A model generated the notes under the pieces. That model searched no databases and had not been told where the DNA came from. It saw only the letters and a list, made by a program, of their open reading frames with translations. From positions 2,781 to 26,350 of the forward strand of contig JAAPAO010000509.1 in the NCBI GenBank assembly GCA_013115145.1: 23,570 nt of DNA, written 5' to 3'. Source of the DNA: Perkinsus chesapeaki (lineage: Eukaryota; Perkinsozoa; Perkinsida; Perkinsidae). Positions 19,714 through 23,570 of this stretch are shown here, piece after piece; positions within the stretch are counted from its first letter, which is position 1; each line of letters starts with the position of its first letter. A program made the position numbers and the translations under genes.

Positions 19714-20124
19714 TTATGGGAAGTTGGTATTACAGGCTCGCTGGAGTGTTAGTGCACACTCTTTGCGGTTGGTATTGGGTTTTAGATGATTGTCCCCACA
19801 TACCAGTCCGTGAAATAATCGATCGTATTCATCATATTGGTCAGAGATAACCAAGGCGAGTTGATAGAAGTCTGGATGACGTATACTAACCAAATTGTCA
19901 AGCGTGTGATGATACGCTTCGGCCAAGTTCGATGTTCTTTCACGGCAGCCAGGCTGGCTGAGCCAGCATGCAGCGATGACTAAGCCCGAACACGTTTGAG
20001 GGACTATGTTGAAGCGCCCTCTTCGCTGGAGTTGGATTGTTGTCCGGAGGGCCCGTGTCCTCCACCAAACGAGCAAGAGCACGCGTGCGCTCCGACAACA
20101 CGCACGCATATAGTGTGCGATCAT
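19714..20124 (-). CDS. possible 136-residue protein, C-terminal part convincing
   Basis: An open frame from the ATG at 20124 to TAA at 19716-19714. The C-terminal 80 residues look like a folded protein: SNLAEAYHHTLDNLVSIRHP, FYQLALVISDQYDEYDRLF and CGDNHLKPNTNRKECALTL. The first 50 residues are Arg/Cys-rich and less convincing. The real N-terminus may be spliced in at an acceptor near 19980 (TTCGGGCTTAG). No domain is recognised. Confidence 0.4.
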   Translation of the reverse strand: MIAHYMRACCRSARVLLLVWWRTRALRTTIQLQRRGRFNIVPQTCSGLVIAACWLSQPGCRERTSNLAEAYHHTLDNLVSIRHPDFYQLALVISDQYDEYDRLFHGLVCGDNHLKPNTNRKECALTLQRACNTNFP

Positions 20125-20620
20125 CTCCGAGACTACATAAAGATGAGCTCGACTAGATCATCCATACTTATAGCTTCTCATTAAGGAGGGCAACAGCAAC
20201 CCTCTCAGTGAACCGCTGTAAGATCGGCGTTTTAGTCTCTGGGTTCTATTCTGAATCGACTATCTAAGGACACTCATTTTTCTCTAGCGCTTCTTCGGCA
20301 GGCACGCGATGCCACGCCGGGCATGCATGCTCATTTGACAGCTCCGCATTCCTTTTGATGAGCGCTATTCCAGAAATTCCACATTCCACGGTATCTATAA
20401 TAGTCATTTATAAGAAATAGTGCAATTGTTTTGTTCGATCTTTATGCCCCTTGTGTGGAATACCCTGCTCCCCTTAAGCCTCCTTCCACTGATAGGCCTG
20501 GGGCCGCCCCTGGAAGTTTCCTGTCGTAATAGGATAATCCTATCAATAAGCCAACGACTTGTTTCCAGGACACTTGAATTCGATCTCTTCTGCGTCTCAG
20601 TTCAGGCATACTTGCTCTAC
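20125..20620. other. intergenic, no gene recognised
   Basis: A plus-strand frame upstream of 20621 is open from 20420 and rich in Leu/Ile, but the secreted gene that follows is better started at 20621. A pyrimidine-rich tract ending in CTCAGTTCAG at about 20596-20605 looks like a splice acceptor 15 bp before that ATG, compatible with leader trans-splicing. Confidence 0.4.
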
Positions 20621-21219
20621 ATGTCTCTACACGCTGCTCTCATCGTCATGTTGTTCGGAGCCTGTTGTCATGGCCAGCCCGAAGATCTTGTTGCTGGAAG
20701 AGTCTTCACGGCGCGCTCTTTCGTAGGCCGCATTTTCATGGTGTTTTCTGGTTCTATTTTCCTCAAGTCCACATTCAGTATATCGATTTCACCCGAGTTA
20801 TACAGGTCGACGTTCCATAAGACTTCGGTTTGTGGGGCGAGAATACCATACACTTGATACGGGTCCAAGTCCAAGGACTAATAGATCGCGAAGAATTCCA
20901 CCAACAGCTTCGAGAGGCAGAGTTACTCCATGACCCAGAAACCTACATCGACACTATACAGTACCGCCGTCAACAAGATGATGCTGGCGATCCACCCCTA
21001 CCGGACCATCTTTTGGTGGACGAGCTTGAAGGAGATTTCGGAAGATTAAACATATATAACGAGCAAGCCGAAATGAGTGAGGATTTTGAGGATTCCCTGC
21101 TGGTCTTGGATTACCAGTACTGCTATGCTCGCTCCCGTCTATCTACCATCATCATCGACATCCGCCTCGTTCTCTCAAAGAACAATTCGTGGGAGTTATT
21201 GGTTATATATTATCTCTGA
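20621..21219 (+). CDS. 184-residue secreted orphan protein, two exons
   Basis: Exons 20621-20777 and 20822-21219 join in phase 1 through a 44-nt intron (ACATTCA|GTATAT .. CCATAAG|AC). Residues 1-19 are a signal peptide (MSLHAALIVMLFGACCHGQ). Beta-like alternation follows (RVFTARSFVGRIFMVFSGSI, LWGENTIHLIRVQVQG). Then comes a strongly acidic helical region (DREEFHQQLREAELLHD; DELEGDFGRLNIYNEQAEMS). The end (TIIIDIRLVL.. LLVIYYL) is hydrophobic and may be altered by an unrecognised intron after DSLL. Unspliced, the first frame would end at TGA 20855-20857, which hides the gene. No family is recognised. Confidence 0.65.
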
Positions 21220-21379
21220 CTCGCCAAGGCAGATTGAACCGCTTACGCTATTGTGGTTATTATTACACAAATCATCGTGTCATCTGGATTATGTATAGGA
21301 ATTTTTAAACTCATGGGCAGCCTTGGCGTTCAGTGGTGTTTGTAAAGTCACAAGATACTGTCTTAAAGGCAGTGATCGA

Positions 21380-21421
21380 ACAATTGATCGCATGTGGGAC
21401 ACAATTGATCGCATGTGGGAC
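21380..21421. repeat. 21-bp tandem duplication
   Basis: Two exact adjacent copies of a 21-bp unit (ACAATTGATCGCATGTGGGAC) occupy 21380-21400 and 21401-21421, immediately after the stop codon end of the minus-strand gene at 21422. The unit length keeps frame; on the plus strand it would read QLIACGT twice, but no gene is supported there. Confidence 0.9.
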
Positions 21422-22271
21422 TCAATGTCTAACACATTGGTTATCGTTTGTGCACTTCAATGTCAATGAGGACCCCTGCATAGTCAGTAGGCAACTGCAG
21501 TTGCTGTCTTTAGACAGCATATTATGTTGAAGCTGGATCAATCCCACACTATATACGAAAGTATCGTGTTCAGTGCAAATTAGGATAATAGATCGATACG
21601 CTTTGTCAGAGACTCCTCTCATTTGACAATTCCATTCCTCATACCATACCATGCCACCCTTGCTCGAGGAAGAATGATACTCCGTAGGGCGAAAAATTTG
21701 GATGTGATAATCCCACAGTGAGGCTCCCACTGGAACGCTGTTCTTTAGAGTGGCATGTGTTCTGAACCCGTCACTCGAAACGATTACATTCCCCGAATGT
21801 CATTCACCTAGCGACGCACAAGTAGGTCTCGGAATTTCGGTCATGAAAAATGGTTCTGGCTGGTCAGAAATGAGGCTCGTGCAGAAGTGTTATTCATGTG
21901 ATTGACGGAGTGTAGTTAACGCTGTGTTCGGTGATCAGGTACCGAACTGAGTGTAGACATCGTATCAATGGTGTCACGGTATAGAGGATACACACTATAA
22001 CAGTATTACTGTAGTAAAGTGGAGGAAGTTGAAATATTAAATGTCACTGACATTCTATTAGAACATAGGAGCGGTTCCCTTCCCACCGTCATCTTAGTCT
22101 ACCACGAGCCTGTAACCCCCATCCGAGTCAGGTAGGCATCCCCACTGGTAATTCCCCAGTAGAACCGCACAACACACCGGATTTGTTATCAAGTCGATCA
22201 GGCGGGCGCGCGCCGAGTATTGTGGCGCGCAAGAGGCACAGGGCGATAAGCGCGTTTTTCGCGAAACTCAT
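21422..22271 (-). CDS. secreted beta-rich orphan protein, multi-exon, partly resolved
   Basis: The 5' end is the ATG at 22271. Residues 1-22 (MSFAKNALIALCLLRATILG) form a signal peptide. The large 3' exon starts at an acceptor near 21768 (GACGGGTTCAG) and runs open to TGA at 21424-21422. It has extracellular-looking segments: SVPVGASLWDYHIQIFRPTE, GGMVWYEEWNCQMRG, YRSIILICTEHDTFVYSVG and CLLTMQGSSLTLKCTNDNQC. The middle exons are not settled. One possibility is SGWGCLPDSDGGYRLV (about 22157-22116), joined by a 31-nt intron and followed by a 48-nt intron. About six cysteines lie in the C-terminal half. No family is recognised. Confidence 0.5.
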
Positions 22272-22397
22272 TCTGGAATCAATTCTGAATTTCAGTATTC
22301 GTTTACTGAACAGCACATAGCGATCACGCCGATTAAGTTGTTACTACATACGTGCATCTGAATTTCTAAGTAAATGATTTAGAGAGTTGTTTATCAA

Positions 22398-22739
22398 ATG
22401 CCTTGTCCGTTCTCGTATTTGCCAGTCTGTGCCGCTGGCATCTTCGGTGGCGCCGGGGTCCTCGCTGCAGTTGATGAACGTTATTGGACTTACTCGGCAA
22501 CCATGGGAATAATAGGGTATCTTAAGGTTAGCTTACTCCCGTGCAAGATTCATAGTAGGTCAGCACCGTTACTAGCGTTTGCCATTAACGATATGTCCAA
22601 GGATAAGTGGATGCTCAGCCGAAGGTCTATGGCTTATTTCATGGCGGGCGGGCTCAGCTTCGCTATGGGCGCGTATCTTTTGTTGAAGAAGCCATGGTTA
22701 CGCACTGCGAAGAATCTTAGCTTGGAGCACGATTCATAG
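22398..22739 (+). CDS. 113-residue polytopic membrane protein, weak TMEM14 resemblance
   Basis: A continuous frame with about three hydrophobic segments: residues 8-28 (LPVCAAGIFGGAGVLAA), 35-45 (SATMGIIGYLK) and 80-97 (YFMAGGLSFAMGAYLLLKK). The motifs GIIGYLK and FMAGGLSFAMGAYLL recall the TMEM14 family, whose members carry GIIGYVKAGS and FMPAGLIAG. The usual AGS is displaced by about 10 residues (VSLLPCKIHS) that may be an unspliced micro-intron. TMEM14 proteins act in mitochondrial or plastid membrane transport. The assignment is tentative, but that this is a small membrane protein is fairly safe. Confidence 0.55.
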   Translation: MPCPFSYLPVCAAGIFGGAGVLAAVDERYWTYSATMGIIGYLKVSLLPCKIHSRSAPLLAFAINDMSKDKWMLSRRSMAYFMAGGLSFAMGAYLLLKKPWLRTAKNLSLEHDS

Positions 22740-22815
22740 TGTCACACGTTTCAGTGAAATTTGTTGTCGACTTATTCGTTGAAACTATGCTCATCCGCAG
22801 TTGATTCGATTTCGA

Positions 22816-23171
22816 ATGAAAACAACAATACTAGCAACGATGGTCCTCACCGTCTTGGCGGCAGATAGCCAAAATTTAGTCTGCCCTCCGACCCCTACTG
22901 AAACCTTCGGCATATGTGTAGAGTTGTGCTCTGGCGAAGCTCCTTGTGGTAAAATGGAATATATTTTATTATTGGTAATGTTTATTCAGGCGATGATCAC
23001 CTTTGCTGTTCCAATGGTTGTGGTCATAGTTGCCAAGTAGGAGTGACTGAAGCAGAGGCCGAGACGATACGTGGTGAACTGGTCAATCCTTCGAAGGCTT
23101 CGAGATGGGGAGCATTATTAGCAATAGGCGTGCCAGTTGTTGGCCTTCTATGTCACATCGACTTGAATTAA
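22816..23171 (+). CDS. WAP four-disulfide-core protein with a C-terminal hydrophobic anchor, two exons
   Basis: Exons 22816-22948 and 22990-23171 join in phase 1 across a 41-nt intron, giving 104 residues. Without splicing the frame ends at TAG 23038-23040 and the domain is lost. Residues 1-19 are a signal peptide (MKTTILATMVLTVLAADSQ). Residues 21-60 form a complete WAP core with cysteines at 23, 34, 38, 44, 50, 51, 55 and 59, in the pattern C-x10-C-x3-C-x5-C-x5-CC-x3-C-x3-C. It includes the CC-x-NGCG signature. Acidic residues 62-75 and a hydrophobic stretch near the end (WGALLAIGVPVVGLLC) suggest a membrane or GPI-type anchor. WAP domains commonly inhibit serine proteases or are antimicrobial. 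A surface or exported inhibitor is an inference. Confidence 0.88.
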
Positions 23172-23251
23172 TGCAGCATGAGTAACAGTGCCGTGATTTT
23201 GAGGATGTTGTGTTATTTGTTGATGATAAGTTGATAGGCTGATATTTTAAT

Positions 23252-23387
23252 ATGAGATCGTACTTATTATTTCTATATAGCATTCTTGAAGGAATCTCAG
23301 CCTCATCGCTCGTCTGTCCGCCATTGATTCCGAACCAAGCCGGAACCTGCCAAGAGGAATGTTCGTCAGAGCTGGAGAAGCCATGCG
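23252..23387 (+). CDS. first exon of a second WAP-type secreted protein (incomplete)
   Basis: The ATG at 23252 opens a signal peptide (MRSYLLFLYSILEGISA) followed by the first half of a WAP core, with cysteines at residues 22, 33, 37 and 45 (C-x10-C-x3-C-x7-C). The exon stops at CCATGCG|GTAATA in phase 1, exactly the point where the neighbouring WAP gene is interrupted. The second half (CC..NGCG..C) does not appear in the remaining 183 bp. Either the intron is longer and exon 2 lies beyond the window, or the gene is truncated by the repeat that follows. Read through the donor, the frame ends at TGA 23444-23446. It is a tandem paralogue of the gene at 22816. Confidence 0.7.
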
Positions 23388-23497
23388 GTAATAAGGGAAG
23401 GCGTTGTGGTTGGCAAAATGAAACAAGTTTGGATTATCAAGTATGATCGCAATAATGTTATAGAATATACCTTTTCAACGCTTATTTCGGGAGGTGG

Positions 23498-23564
23498 TAT
23501 ACCCTGGGAGGTGGTAGTGGTTTAGTATCGGCCACTTCAATATACCCTGGGAGGTGGTAGTGGT
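23498..23564. repeat. two copies of a 24-bp GGTGGTAG-rich repeat at the right edge
   Basis: TATACCCTGGGAGGTGGTAG plus TGGT occurs at 23498-23521 and again at 23541-23564. A partial version (GGGAGGTGGTATACC) lies just before, at 23489-23503. It is probably the start of a tandem array continuing beyond the window, inside or next to the intron of the second WAP gene. Confidence 0.85.
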
Positions 23565-23570
23565 AGTGGT

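Noticed and set aside
20420-20620. N-terminal extension of the secreted protein starting at 20420
   Set aside because: The upstream part is low-complexity and hydrophobic, and the ATG at 20621 gives a clean signal peptide just after an acceptor-like tract.

Overview
The window looks like nuclear DNA of a protist with very short spliceosomal introns. Most introns I can place by frame are 40-54 nt, with GT-AG ends; a few candidates are 28-36 nt. Genes are split into many small exons, so the longest open frames are mostly single exons. Splice junctions were placed by requiring reading-frame continuity across GT..AG pairs. No bacterial, organellar, phage or CRISPR signature was seen. Compact multi-exon genes, tight same-strand gene runs and many orphan secreted proteins would fit an alveolate such as Perkinsus or a dinoflagellate relative. 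That assignment is inference and was not tested.

Left part (1-4529): AT-rich and gene-poor. It starts with a 33-bp tandem repeat. It holds a small secreted 8-cysteine protein (415-606), a likely membrane-protein exon (1082-1191, minus), a weak coding island (3108-3290, minus) and a small secreted protein (3494-3736, minus).

Middle (4530-12908): a six-exon PRP4-type splicing kinase on the minus strand (7301 to 4530) with an RS-rich N-terminus. It is divergent from a gene of about 20 exons on the plus strand (7776-11342) encoding a coiled-coil protein with two GAF domains. Next is a three-exon gene for a 398-residue secreted protein (11626-12908).

Right-centre (13422-19237): six minus-strand genes head to tail with gaps of 32-267 bp. 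Reading from 19237 downward they encode an 88-aa protein, a 107-aa protein with a mitochondrial-type N-terminus, a seven-exon Cys-containing protein, a 193-aa signal-anchor protein, a 166-aa membrane protein and a 398-aa coiled-coil protein. A tRNA-Cys-like gene lies on the plus strand inside an intron of the last one.

Right end (19241-23570): a short plus-strand gene abuts the array. After it come an uncertain minus ORF, a two-exon secreted protein (20621-21219), a minus-strand secreted protein (22271-21422), a membrane protein with weak TMEM14 resemblance (22398-22739), and two neighbouring genes for WAP four-disulfide-core proteins (22816-23171; 23252 onward). Both WAP genes are cut by a phase-1 intron after the fourth core cysteine. 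Only the PRP4 kinase, GAF and WAP families are firmly recognised; most other genes are orphans by eye.
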